Shown here in pieces: positions 45,961 through 56,401 of a stretch of 56,401 bases of DNA. The stretch lies in NCBI GenBank assembly GCA_001970855.1, contig LSSN01006097.1:1-56401 (forward strand). The letters are read 5' to 3'. This DNA comes from Smittium culicis. Lineage: Eukaryota > Kickxellomycota > Harpellomycetes > Harpellales > Legeriomycetaceae. The notes beneath the pieces were generated by a model that saw only the letters and a program-made list of their open reading frames with translations, was not told where the DNA came from and did not search any database. The position numbers were made by a program, and so were the translations under genes. Position 1 is the first letter of the stretch; each line of letters opens with the position of its first letter.

Positions 45961-47199
45961 TTTCTGCCTTATTTTTTTTTTGAATATCCATTTTTGCCAA
46001 GCAATTCTACAATTTCTTTCCTATTTTACTTTGATTTAATTAGCCCAAAACATTATTAATTTGAGCATTCATTTTTTTTACCCAATTTGAGCGAAATATT
46101 ACTATAGAGCATCCAACTTACATTTTTAATTTTTGAAATAGCTTTCTTATTAATCTTACCTCCTTGAAATATAAATTGCGAGTAATTGTGTTTATGTTTT
46201 TTAGCAAAGTATTGAAAGTTTTATTATAGTTTTTTAACAATTATATTGCTTTATTGTAGCTTTGAAGCTTTGAAGCTTTTCATACATAATTTAATATTTA
46301 AATTTTAGCTCTTTCAGAAATTTTTATTATTTCATTTGATATATAAATGTTTTCTATTTATTTTTTATTTCATTTTCAATTGTTTGAATTTGGCCTATTT
46401 TTCTATCTATTATTTTACTAAAGTTTTATAATTATAATCATAGAATTAATTGGGTTCAATATCTCTAATTTATTATTTGGAGATTATATCTTTTGAAGCA
46501 AAAATATGATAGATTCTAGAGTTATATCTTACGGAATATTCTATCCACACATAAAAAAAATTTTTTTTATTGACTCCCTAATAGTAATTTTAAGGTTGAA
46601 ATGAATGTATAATATTTAATGTTCTTTCATTAACGACTATTTGCTATTTTTTTGAGGGAGGAGGAGGATCGATGATTGTATTCATTATAACCAGGTTCAT
46701 AAATCTAATTTAAATTAATTATTCATTTTCTGTCATGTGATTTAGAAATTTGTCTATAAATGATTAAAATTTAATTCTTTCTTTTTTGCTATTGGCAAAG
46801 TAAAAATTTAAAGTTGGAAATTTGAATTTTTTAGGTGATTTAATTTTGAGATACTAATCCTTCCTTCAAAATATAGCGAATTATCTACTATTTAATATTT
46901 TTAAATATTTATTTTTGTTTCTTTGTATTTATTACATAATTTTTTATCATCGCTTTTTATGTTAATTTCATTTAAATAGAATATATAGTATTTTTATGGT
47001 GTTTTTAGATAGGTAAAAAGGCATAATTTTTTTCTTTCTAGTATATCTTTGAATGTGGTTATTAAAATTGGATCATCATTTTTTTATTATTTTTTTTAAA
47101 AATATTGTTTTTTGTTTTTTGAATATTTATATTTTAAATAATTATGTTACTCTTCATCCATAGAAACACCATCTTTTATTGTTAAATTTGGTGTTTTAT

Positions 47200-49014
47200 A
47201 AGATTTAGCTCGAGTTTATTGATTAAGGTTTTCCTATCGATCACTTTTGTTGGTACATTTTCAAACCTCCCGGACTACATTAAAGTCAAACGTAGTTCCG
47301 ATTTGAGATAGAGGAATTTCAATCGACTTTTCCATAATTTCGCTAGGAACTGCAGACTCTTTACTATTTATATTTTCTTCAGTTCTTAGATGTTCAATTT
47401 CCTTCCTTTTTTTGACTTTTCTCTTTAAATATTCCATAATACAGATTTTTTATCCAGTAAAATAATACTTACAAAATTCTTCTTAAATTACTTATTTTGA
47501 GATTGTAACTATTTTTTTTTTGATAAGTTGTCTAGATATATAATTTTCCGGATCGTACGAGTTTACGATAATATTTTTTTAATAGAATATTAACACCTTC
47601 TTTAGCATTATATGATGAATTTTCGTTTATAAAATCATACGATTTGCATTTGGAATAGCTAGGATTTTCAGAATCTAATTTTTAATAGATGTTAAATGTG
47701 CTTCCTCAGCGCCATTTGTGTTTTTATGATCCTCAACTGATGTAAGGTCTGAATTTTTTTTTCTTCACTAATATTATTTTCTATTTTTTTTATCAATCAA
47801 AGTTAATTAGATTATTTTTTTGGATTTGAGCCTTGAGATCTAATCAATCCTTTTTTCGTTTTTTAATTTAATTTGTGGGCAGTTATACTTCCAGCGGTTT
47901 TTTTCTTACAGTATGAATATACGCTTTTTCTTCTTTTCCAATGAAATAAATATTTACTGTCTTTTATCTCCAAAAATTTAGGAAATATATCGCTTTTTTG
48001 GTTTCAATTACTACTTTAATACTCTTGGGAGGATAGTAATTAAATTTTATTTGCTTAAAGAGTGTAGTATCAACTACTTTCCTTATAACTTTGAGATTAC
48101 CATACGCTGTTTGAGCGACTTGCCATAAAATCAATCCACAATATCACGGAATGGTTATGAATTTATATTTATCATTGTATTCTGAATTTTTAAGAAAATC
48201 ACTACTATTTTGATCCTATAAAAGATTTTTTTTTTTTGGTTTTTGTCTACCTATATTATTGATAAACTTAATGAAGAAATTTTGCTTTTACTATCTATTT
48301 CAAAGCAAAATTGGATTTTTTCTAATTGTTCAATTATGCCTTCGACAATTAGGTCCACATCTGAATTTAGGTTATGAATTTTACAGCATAGTTTAAATCC
48401 TAACCTCCCCCCATACTTTAGATATTTTTATCTTCTGTTTTCATTCCAGATGTTGTATAAATATAAAACATTTATAAGAATTAGTAATCTATTATCAAAG
48501 CATATATTAATATGCATACAATTAATATAAATGATTTCGATATTAATATCCGTCAATAAGTACTTTAAAACTATTAATAAATTAACAATAACAATAAGGA
48601 AACTATTTTTAGATATTAATAGAAGATCTCTATTTATATCTATAGATATATCCTGCGATAAAAAAAAGAAAATAAGAAAATAAGAAAAGCAAAAAACCAT
48701 AAAAAAAACCATAAAATACAAGACAAAAGATAACATAAGAGAGGGTCCTTATTTTAATATCTAATTTTACATTACTTCATACTTATTATATTTTTTTGCT
48801 TCTTTAAGTCTATTCAAATAAAATTGAAATTTAAAAGAACCTTAAGCACACATGTACTTATTCCATTAGTAATACTGGTTTAAAATCATAGTATTTAGTT
48901 ATATTCTAACTAAATCCTGTTCCCATCATCTCTGTGAGTTTCAGGTTTTTTTTTCACTACATCTGCCCAGCTTTGAGATGTAGAGGAGTTATTATTACTT
49001 TCTTTAGTAGTCAT
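47200..49014 (-). pseudogene. LINE family B ORF1 remnant
   Basis: The start is clear: MTTKESNNNSSTSQSW then ADVVKKKPETHRDDGNR, ending at a TAG near 48,913. The SWADVVKK phrase is typical of LINE ORF1 N-termini. A gap of about 450 bp of very AT-rich sequence follows (48,440-48,890). Then come EGIIEQLEKIQFCFEI, the KVIRKVVDTTLFKQIKFNYY block, FIGKEEKAYIHTVRKKPLEV, and a C-terminal-like MEYLKRKVKKRKEIEHLRTE near 47,380-47,440. The helix block resembles the ORF1 of the 3.5-kb LINE, so the two are related. Whether the 450-bp gap is an insertion or decayed ORF1 is unclear. Confidence 0.55.
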
Positions 49015-51774
49015 AAACTTTATAAATTTCTAGATTCAGCTAGAGATTCAAGTTTGATTGAAGATTTGTTTATTTATGGGTTGATTTTTAAATCAATATA
49101 ATTGGTTAGTTTATCGCAGGCCTTCCAGTAGAGTGAGAGAGTAAAAAACTAGTTTTACCAGATTTAAAAACAATCAAATTAAAAACCAAAGCCATTAACT
49201 ATCCTAACAGTTAGTCAAGAATAAAATAAATAAATTGGTTATTTCATCAAACCAAGACATAGTTTAATTTGAATTTTTATTTTTCTGATGCATTATTTTC
49301 TTAAAAAAATATTAGAATTTTTTAGGATTAAAATTAAACGTGTAATTTCATATATTGTAAATCTTTATGAATAAAAAAGCTCTAATCATAAAGATTTCCT
49401 CGAGATAAATTTTCAGAATCCATCCATAATTTCTTGTATAATCTTGACCATCTACATACATGGTTAAATATAATATTGGGGTTTAATTTCAATTGTATAA
49501 ACAAAGATTTTATATTTTATAATAATTAATATAGATTTAATATTGAAATGTGGATCATTATTTATCGAATTTATATAGCTAGAACATATTCAAAAAGTAT
49601 AATACATGAAAGATCGTTTTTCGTGACAATTTATTTAAAGAATTTCACACGAATAGACATGATCGCAAAAAAAAAAAAGGCTTATTTAATTACTGTTTAT
49701 ATAATAATTATGTTAATTTGTTCTTATGAAAAATTTAATCAAAAAAAAAATCGCGAATAAAAGGATTTTTTTTCGCTGTGATGTTAAATCGCAGAATAAA
49801 ATGTATTTTTATCAAATTTGAAGAGAAAATATAATACAACAGAAAATGCTACGAAATAAAGTGAAAAGGGAAAAGCAAAATAATCCGTTATTAATTTGAT
49901 TTACTGCGAATTTTTGATTTTAATTTTCTATCGAATTAAAAGATATTATGTTTTTATCGGATGTAACATTACGAATAAAAATACAATAAAAATTTATACT
50001 ATTGAAATAAAATAAAGCTTTATTAAAAATAATAAATAAAAAATTATTTTATACTAAAAAAAAAGGAACATATGATAACGAAGGAAGTTAATTACGAGTA
50101 TTGGTAACAAATGTTAATCAAATTGAACTAAGCTAAATATCTTTTGATATAAAAGGGGTAGCCTATCATGATTCTGAGACTCTTTCGCGAAAAATTATTT
50201 TAAAATAATATTCCATAATTTTTTTTAATTTTAAATTTAGTTTTTTATAGTTAAAAAATAATTAAGCTTCAAAGTATAACATAGAGTAAAAGTAGTTAAA
50301 TATTAAATCTCGTAAATCTATAAGCTTGAAAATTTTAAATACTGAAGATAATTCAAAACTTTAAACTTTGAACTTTGATACTCAGTTTTTATTTTTATTA
50401 CTTTATTTTCGAACACCCAAATCTTTAAATTCATATCACTAAAACCATTAATAAAAATAGAGACAGCGGTGTATTAAATTCTACTTAATTTTCTGCAAGT
50501 AAAATATATAAATGTTTTAATATACTCGCGAATAATGATTTTGACTCTTGCATAAAAACTTGCCAACTTAATGGCAAGTAGATAGCAATATACAAGAATA
50601 AATTTTATTGGCTATTTTATAATAATTTAACCAATAATAAATAATTAAATCAAGATTTACCTAATTATGTATATAAAATAAATTTAAGATTTTTCACCAA
50701 TGAAAGGGTTAAAGAAACTAGTAACGCTGTATCTTTCAATTATCGAAGAAAAAATTTCGCATAAATCGAAAAATAATTTAAATTTAATTTATCACATGTC
50801 AAATTTTCGCGAATAAAAAATTTGTGAATAAGGTGGGTTACCTGTAGTACTATAAATGAAATTATAAATGTGTCAATTTAACCGTGATTTCATCATTTCA
50901 TTCAAAAATTATCAAGGCTATTTCTATTTTTCATTTGTTAATGGTTTTTATACACTTTTTTTTATTTATAACTAAATATTATTATTTTCGACATTTTTAT
51001 TATATAATTTTACTCACTAAGATTATTAATTTTAAATAAGGCTGTTTATTAAATATTATTACAACACTTATACTTAGATATTTTATATTAATCAATTTTT
51101 TTTATATGTAAATAGCCTCTTAATTGTTATTAATAATCATTACTTTTCAATTTCAATAAATAAAGATTTATTTATGTTTCAATAAAGCTAGTATTTTTTG
51201 TATTTAATTAACATATTGAATTCAATTCCCGTATATACAAAGAAAGCTATGATCTCCTTTGTTATTATGATCAACTTAATTTCCTTTGTGCATAGAGAAA
51301 TAATTTTTCTATAATGTTATATAGAGCCTAAAAATACAAACATAAATGATAAATATATATCAAGTATAAATTTGCAAAAACAATATATAGAGCTAAAAAT
51401 ACAAATAGAAACTAGTTTTTCCTATTTTAATTTAAAAAAAATATTATCTATTTTTTATAAATATAAATTATATAAATTATTCTTATCAAAAATTAATATA
51501 AACTCTAAAAAAAAAGTAATAAATAATCATTTATTATGATAGTGCTATATTATTAATAAAATTTTTATTTTATTTTTACAAAGAGAAAGCTAAATGGGAA
51601 AAAAAATTTTTAAATAAAATGCTAGAAATGAATCCAAATTCATTTTTTGATTCTAAAATTATACCAAATATTAAAAATTTTATGTTTTTCATTCTTGCCA
51701 ACGAAATATTTTCAAAAATTGTTGATCTCTGAAATTTTATACTGATATAAAAAATTAAATAGAAAATTTAAAAA
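49015..51774. other. AT-rich region between LINE B and LINE A
   Basis: About 2.7 kb. The first few hundred bases probably include the 5' untranslated region of LINE B. Several GCGAATAAAA-like words (49,755, 50,810) and a less AT-rich patch at 50,155-50,200 are present, but I find no inverted pair, domain or open frame that holds up. Confidence 0.35.
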
Positions 51775-53690
51775 GCAACTGCTGCTGAGTGACTTCAATA
51801 TGGACACTCCCACAGCAACGAAACTAACTGCCAAACTCGGAGCTGGGCTCCAACAGGCAAAAGTGAGCGATTCTTCAGGCTCTAGATACAATAAGGCCAC
51901 AGTGGAATGAATGATAGACCATATATTTTATGTGGGTCTCAACAGCCGCCCTAATTGGTGCACTGAAAACCGCTTTTTAGACCTGCCAGACCACATGCCG
52001 ATCACTGCGCAGTAGAATATCGACAGCCTCGAGGTACTGAAAAAAGGTGCGCGATTAAGCGTCAAAAAATATTTTTGGCAGGTGAAAAATTTACCAGCAA
52101 TAATAGATTTTCCGCACTAGCCGACGAAAAATTGCCCTAATTGAACTTTGCGTCGGCCTAACGGACGCTTTTTGGGATCAATCTAATCGTACGGGATCCG
52201 TAGGAGCTACTGGTGAAAGAATAAAAACTGTGCTGTCCAAGTACCCACTGAAAAAAAAATTAAAATACAGCGAATAAAATTAGAAAAAAAATAATGAGAA
52301 AAACAGAGCGTTCAAAAAACTACACGGATGCAAAATCGATTGCAAATGCGTTTATCGAGCAGATCGAAAACTCACATACGTCACAAAGCTGAAAATTATT
52401 GCCGATCAATTACTAAATAACAGCTACAAAGAATACTGACAATTTATCAAACCTTGCACTGAGAACATGTTCCACAGTGTCTCCAACGGAATAATGTATG
52501 ATTTATATAAAATTTTAATTGCTGAAAATATGTAAAAACTCGAGTTATGGAACCAGCTCTTTAGTAATCTTGCAGAAGACACTACTGGAAGCATTCGCGA
52601 CCCTTCCATGTGACTACCACTGCTAAATGAAGAATCCAGCTACTTCCGAGAGTGCGATAACTCAATCTCCTGGGCTGATAAAACTAATGCGCTCAATGAT
52701 ACCGCAAATAAAAAGGCTTCGGAAGTGAACAGGGTGCTCTGCGAGATCTGTAAATTCTTGATGTCTAAAAAATCACCAACTTCTTACCTAGCAAAATTTT
52801 TTTAAAAATTATTAAAATAATGTACGATAATGAGAAAATACCTAATATTATGACTACTAGCATAGTAGTCCCGGGCCTTAAGGGAGATATGAAAGACCCG
52901 GACAAATATAGGGTAAGATCACTGATATCTACACTCATCAAACTGCTGGAAAGGATTGTGGATACGAAACTAGCCGAAATCGACAAGAAATACGATATTT
53001 TGGTCAAGAAAGCCAAATTCTGCAATTTTGAAGATTTTGAGACCCTAGATACGTCAATTTATAAAATTGCAACGCGGAGCTAAATAAAAAAATTGCAAAT
53101 ATGGATCTTCCATATCAACTATGGTAATAATTATGACAGAGTGGCCCACATAGAACTTAAATATAAGCTCCAGAGCATCTGAATTATATGGTAAGCTGCT
53201 GAATATGATAACTGGATTCTAATGAGATCGCAAAATCACAGTTAGGATTGACTATAAACTTTCATAGTCCTCAGAATGCCTCTGTGGGGTACTCCAAGCA
53301 TATTCAGCATCACTGATTCTGTTAACTTTTTTATTAGCGGTATTTTCAAAGGATTATCAGGTTAAAAGTATCAGGGAATCCCAAAAGAATATAACGAATA
53401 CTTTTTTCAGGCGATGCAGTCGTGCTGGCCGACTCCGCTGAAAATCTGAAATCTTCATTGAACTTCACTGAATAGCTGTAAACCCGGAAAATGGCTGTGA
53501 ATACCTCGAATTGTGCGATCATGGCTGTCAACTTCGGCATTCCGGTCGAACTGACACTGTGCTATGCACAGAAACACTTTAGAACTTTATGAAACATTAT
53601 GGAATACAATGTAGCATCATAGAAAATCAAATAACATCATTGAATACAATGGAACCTAATGGAATGTTATCCATATATTATTTCTAATCG

Positions 53691-53710
53691 CTTCTAGAAC
53701 CTTCTAGAAG
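53691..53710. promoter_or_regulatory. Perfect four-unit heat-shock element
   Basis: The sequence CTTCTAGAACCTTCTAGAAG contains four alternating nTTCnnGAAn units without mismatch, the consensus bound by heat-shock factor trimers. It lies about 95 bp upstream of a TATAAAAGGG box within the LTR-like insert. Confidence 0.6.
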
Positions 53711-53804
53711 ATTTCATAATATTCCGCAAGCTATTATTTGAAAATTATTAATTCTTTAATAATTATCTTTAACTGATAATATCATTTAGATTTTTCTTCA
53801 AAAG

Positions 53805-53814
53805 TATAAAAGGG
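53805..53814 (+). promoter_or_regulatory. TATA box of the LTR-like insert
   Basis: TATAAAAGGG stands out as a canonical TATA box with G's after it, unlike generic AT runs nearby. It is in the plus orientation, downstream of the heat-shock element. Confidence 0.45.
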
Positions 53815-53921
53815 TAATCTTTTTCCATCTTTCAGAAAAATCTAAGTGTATTATTTATTTTATAATATTTATCCCACTAAATATACATTATCCCTATAAT
53901 ATTAAATAAATAACACTATCT

Positions 53922-53954
53922 TAGTCATAGTCATAGTCATAGTCATAGTCATAG
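53922..53954. repeat. (TAGTCA)5 hexanucleotide repeat
   Basis: Five perfect tandem TAGTCA units plus TAG, followed by degenerate TTTTAG/TTTCAG units, lie near the right end of the LTR-like insert. Confidence 0.95.
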
Positions 53955-55165
53955 TTTTAGTTTCAGTATCACTCCAACCTTAGCCCTGTCTTTACTCCTC
54001 CCTTCGTGCCTAACACACTGCAGCGGATGAAAATCAGCACCACGTACCAGTACACATATTTGGTGTATATAATGAATCTCAAATTGAGTGAGGCTGGTAC
54101 AATAAAAAACAAAAAAATAAAGGCACAGAAAGCACTTTATGCTGTTTATTGCTATTTAAACTGCTCTGAAGTGCAGACAGAACTCAAAATTCGGCTTATC
54201 AACTCTGTTCTGCTACAAATTGGGTGCTAAGGTGGCTAGAACTTTGGTAAAAGCAAATAACGATATTGTACCATTCAGACCTTATTTACCAGGCAAGCCG
54301 AATGGTTTCCAAGGTCGATAAAAGCGCCGAATTTCAGTGGATTCGTGAAGATCTGGAAATCTGCACATTGTTCCTGCGCACCAGCACCGCCCATGAGTGA
54401 GAATTTATCAAGTTGCTGGCGGCCTAAAAATGATCCCTGACCTCACAAAACAGCCTATCAAGACATAGAAATCCGCCTGGGAAACTGAATTCTCCAGGAG
54501 GATCAAGAAATATTGCACCAAAAACGAAGCTAGTCAGACAATAATTTCATCGGAGAGCCAAAAGGCGAAAAATGACTAGAATAAGATTCAAAACTATGAA
54601 ATATGACTAAATATTAAAAATAAAGGAAGCTAGATCAGTCTCCAGGAATTGCACACAACACTAGGCTTTTCCTTTAGGACTTCTGGAGAATGCGAATGGG
54701 CAGCTACTGGACAACCCAGCGTATGGTCAAAGTCATAGCCAAAAAACTAAACCAAAAATATAAATTATTTTTTCCCTTCTGTTAGCACCAGAACCCTGAG
54801 ACAGTTTAGCACTTACTATTAGATTGCTATCTGTGTCGCAGAGTCAGAACTGAAGTGATTAGTCAATTCATACCAGCTTCGATCCGCACGAACAGAAATT
54901 TATTACATTTAAATTCCAATTAATAATTTTTGGGTCTAATTTGATAACTACTTGGATTGGAGTCTAAACAAAATTTTATTCAGCTCCATGCTGTAACCAC
55001 TGATGTGAATTTCGAGCTGGAAACAGCGAAATTTTCTAACGGCGTTCGTGTTTCCGATCACTTGTTTTTTTGGATATAGGTGATTTTACAGCTCCCTTGA
55101 ATTAATAACCAGTGAATACGGAGCTGATAATGTTGCGGCAGGGAGTCTGAAGAAATTTTTTATAA

Positions 55166-55708
55166 ACTTATTATTTTTTTTTTTACTTTTTTAAAATTTT
55201 TTAATCAGATTATTGAAATTTTTTTTATTCTACAAATAAATTTTACGTGAAAATATAAGGTTTGTGTCTTGAATTGAGTTTTATTTATAAATTTTTTGTT
55301 AATATAGGATTTTTTACGTGATCAAGCGAGATTTTTGTGTAGTGTATCAATTTTTCACTTTATAAATGCATCTACTAGAAACAAACCATATTAATCTGTA
55401 ACATCGTTATTTACAAAAAAAAATTTCACTAAAATATGGATAATTTCACCCAACGTATCGCAACATTAAAGATTCTTATCAGATTCTCAGTCTACCTAAA
55501 ACTAGAAGACAGATTAAATTCTTTTTTATTTTTATCATTTCAGCTGAAAATTTGAGAATATATACCAGTAGCTGAATAAAATCTATTATGTCATATAACA
55601 AGATCTTATCTCTTTTATCATCGGATGTAAGGGATCAAGTTAATTTAATTTTAAATAATAATATAAAATTAATAAAAATGTGGGAATTGGAAAGAATAAG
55701 AGATTGAA
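55166..55708. other. AT-rich interval between the two LINE A copies
   Basis: Contains the A/T-rich tail of LINE A copy 2 and about 400 bp with no recognisable feature. No gene seen. Confidence 0.4.
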
Positions 55709-55825
55709 AAGCATAACTTCCAAAAAGTGGGAAGTTAAGCTTATTTGTACGATATAAAAAATGGAATTTGGTTCTGAAACCAAATTCCAGGGGTAATGAA
55801 AGTCCAATTATTATTGGACCATTAC
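55709..55825. other. Three consecutive hairpin-forming inverted repeats
   Basis: Hairpin 1: arms 55,709-55,721 (AAGCATAACTTCC) and 55,730-55,742, with one mismatch in 13. Hairpin 2: arms 55,762-55,773 (TGGAATTTGGTT) and 55,778-55,789, perfect over 12 with a 4-base loop. Hairpin 3: 55,793-55,825, perfect GTCCAAT/ATTGGAC with a TATT loop, extended by GTAATG/CATTAC across a 3-base bulge. They lie just beyond the 3' end of the minus-strand LINE A copy. Confidence 0.75.
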
Positions 55826-55909
55826 ATTGGATGTTAAATTAAAGGTTATTTTAAAGTATAGAAAAAACTAATATAAAATAGTTAAAAAGCTAAAAAAAAT
55901 TTTTTTTTT

Positions 55910-56401
55910 TTCCAATTTACCTTCTCCTGCATTCAAGCAGCCCCATACCCACAAGGTATAGGTTCATGTAAGCCGGTGAATCACTTATACTTTGCAGTAT
56001 AAGTGTTCTGGGCACGCGGATGCCGTTCAAAAATTTGGCTGTTTCCAGCTCAAAATTTTGATCGGCGGTGCCAGCTCGAAGCTGGATCAAAGATTGTTTA
56101 GACTGCCCCCCAAGGAGTTTTCCAACTAGCCCCAACCGGGCTTCGTTGAAATTCGAAAGTAAAATTTTTTCGTCAGAACTGATTGGCGTCGGTATGAACC
56201 GGCCGATCGTCGATGATCGGTGATTTCGCCACCGGCTGCAGCTCAGAAGTATGTGGTCGACCGTCTCAGGCACACACAAGTTACAACAGGGGCAAAAATT
56301 TTTGAATTTTTGTTCGACGATTTACATGTTCGACAGGCGCTGGGCAGTCCGGAATGTGCCCATACGCATTTTTCCAATGTCCTGAAGGCCCAGCTTCAGG
56401 T
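55910..56401 (-). mobile_element. LINE family A (copy 3), 3' end, continuing past the window edge
   Basis: The minus strand is open from the last large stop to 55,917 and reads as a LINE ORF2 C-terminus. A CCHC zinc finger CPCCNLCVPETVDHILLSC comes first, then RWRNHRSSTIGRFIP, ARLGLVGKLLGGQSKQSLIQ, FELETAKFLNGIRVPRTLIL and NLYLVGMGLLECRRR, ending in TAA followed by an A-run. This is the best preserved of the three copies: one frame of at least 120 residues is intact. One TAA at about 56,325 (where CAG or CAA would fit) breaks the upstream part. The 5' portion lies outside the window. Confidence 0.8.

Larger units (their letters stand above)
38000..49014 (-). mobile_element. LINE family B (L1/Tx1-like), near full length, split by a hAT insertion
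   Basis: Read on the minus strand, ORF1 starts at ATG 49,014 (TSQSWADVVKKKPETH) and continues with DVDLIVEGIIEQLEKIQFCF near 48,330. The block AYGNLKVIRKVVDTTLFKQI lies near 48,030-48,100, an endonuclease motif RIYHIFASKDI near 46,500, KKSPGQDGLK at about 45,757-45,786, and reverse transcriptase from there. The coding sequence stops making sense at 44,171 and resumes at 38,757, on the far side of the hAT element, with a LINE C-terminal-like stretch (KWRILYYRYTNRTMFQP, ISKNHQKYITALKKCIIDCG). Removing the insert leaves about 5.6 kb, a normal LINE size. There are numerous stops throughout. The lower boundary near 38,000 is approximate. Confidence 0.7.
53579..54014. mobile_element. LTR-like insertion (putative solo LTR) inside LINE A
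   Basis: LINE coding sequence breaks at about 53,578 and resumes at about 54,013. ACACT occurs on both sides (53,574-53,578 and 54,015-54,019) and may be a 5-bp target duplication, although AACAC alternatives overlap and the ends do not show clean TG..CA. The roughly 435-bp insert has promoter-like content: short imperfect repeats of TGGAATACAATG type at its start, a perfect heat-shock element at 53,691-53,710, a TATAAAAGGG box at 53,805-53,814, and a CT-rich tail with no open frame. This order fits the LTR of a Ty3- or Ty1-type element. A MITE is an alternative. Confidence 0.5.
52815..54235 (+). pseudogene. LINE family A reverse transcriptase remnant
   Basis: Blocks in order: NIMTTSIVVPGLKGDMKDPD and KYRVRSLISTLIKLLERIVD (the NYRGISL block); IDKKYDILVKKAKFCNFEDF (EQAGFR block, degraded); LQIWIFHINYGNNYDRVAHI near 53,092-53,150 (the IDYAKAYDRV block, degraded); then GDAVVLADSAENLKSSLNF near 53,410-53,465, where the catalytic FADD has become FSGD. 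VNTSNCAIMAVNFGIPVEL follows, then the insert, and NTLQRMKISTTYQY with KAQKALYAVYCYLN after it. The frame lines up on both sides of the insert. Catalytically dead. Confidence 0.78.
51775..55165 (+). mobile_element. LINE family A (copy 2), 5'-truncated, interrupted by an LTR-like insert
   Basis: Plus-strand order: end of an APE endonuclease (LLSDFNMDTPT at about 51,780 for the GDFN motif, DHIFYVGLNSRPNW near 51,920, LDLPDHMPIT near 51,980); reverse transcriptase from about 52,820 to 54,235; and a decayed C-terminal part to about 55,150 (FELETAKF-like and NGVRVS-like pieces shared with the 3' end at 55.9-56.4 kb). Stops are frequent, many at sites where TGG or CAA is expected. The left edge within the endonuclease suggests 5' truncation on insertion. 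A roughly 435-bp insert lies at 53,579-54,014 inside the reverse transcriptase. Confidence 0.8.

Noticed and set aside
48428..48736. 102-codon hydrophobic open frame on the minus strand
   Set aside because: Composition is what A/T-rich DNA gives by chance (Phe, Ile, Leu, Tyr, Asn). It lies inside the decayed ORF1 region of LINE B and shows no recognisable motif.
50155..50870. Possible MITE with GCGAA-containing ends
   Set aside because: The words at the two ends do not align as inverted repeats and no target duplication is visible.

Overview
The window reads as nuclear DNA of a very AT-rich fungus that is probably outside the Dikarya. Three things point there: the spliceosomal introns are short (about 75 to 430 bp) with GT..AG ends and standard stop codons; the gene set includes Mediator subunit 12, an augmin HAUS6 protein, BLOC-1 subunit 1, eL19 and Pus4; and the retroelements include a DIRS-type tyrosine-recombinase element and non-LTR elements. 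A zoopagomycete such as an insect-gut fungus, or another low-GC early-diverging fungus, would fit. That placement is inference. There are no bacterial operons, CRISPR arrays, rRNA genes or tRNA genes that I can support.

Layout. At 1.4-2.9 kb on the minus strand lies a six-exon PUS4 gene (tRNA pseudouridine-55 synthase). From 3.5 to about 7.4 kb is a decayed non-LTR retrotransposon (plus strand), followed by about 4 kb of AT-rich DNA with no gene I can see. From 12.3 to 24.4 kb is the gene island: MED12 (plus, one 6.5-kb exon), then HAUS6, BLOC1S1 and eL19, all on the minus strand and each with introns. Coding sequence there is visibly richer in G and C than its flanks.

From about 26.7 to 31.2 kb lies a broken DIRS-type retrotransposon. 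Its inverted terminal repeats, internal complementary region and right-end extension are still legible, and it carries gag-like, reverse transcriptase, RNase H and tyrosine recombinase remnants. The rest of the window is a transposon graveyard. A pentanucleotide array sits near 33.8 kb. A LINE 3' fragment lies at about 34.9-35.5 kb. A second LINE, on the minus strand from about 49.0 kb to about 38.0 kb, is split by a 5.4-kb hAT DNA transposon at 38,758-44,163, with a 7-of-8 matching target duplication. At 51.8-55.2 kb is a LINE interrupted by an LTR-like insert that carries a perfect heat-shock element upstream of a TATA box. Another copy of that LINE family enters from the right edge on the minus strand.

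The five host genes act in separate housekeeping processes: tRNA modification, transcription (Mediator kinase module), spindle microtubule branching, lysosome-related organelle or endosome trafficking, and translation. I see no functional cluster. Splice joins were worked out by hand from reading frames, GT/AG ends and family resemblance; no alignment or search was run. I did not find a convincing new system. The best leads are the DIRS termini, the hAT-in-LINE nesting, the heat-shock element in the LTR-like insert, three consecutive hairpins at 55.7-55.8 kb, and a small membrane-protein-like ORF at 21.8 kb.
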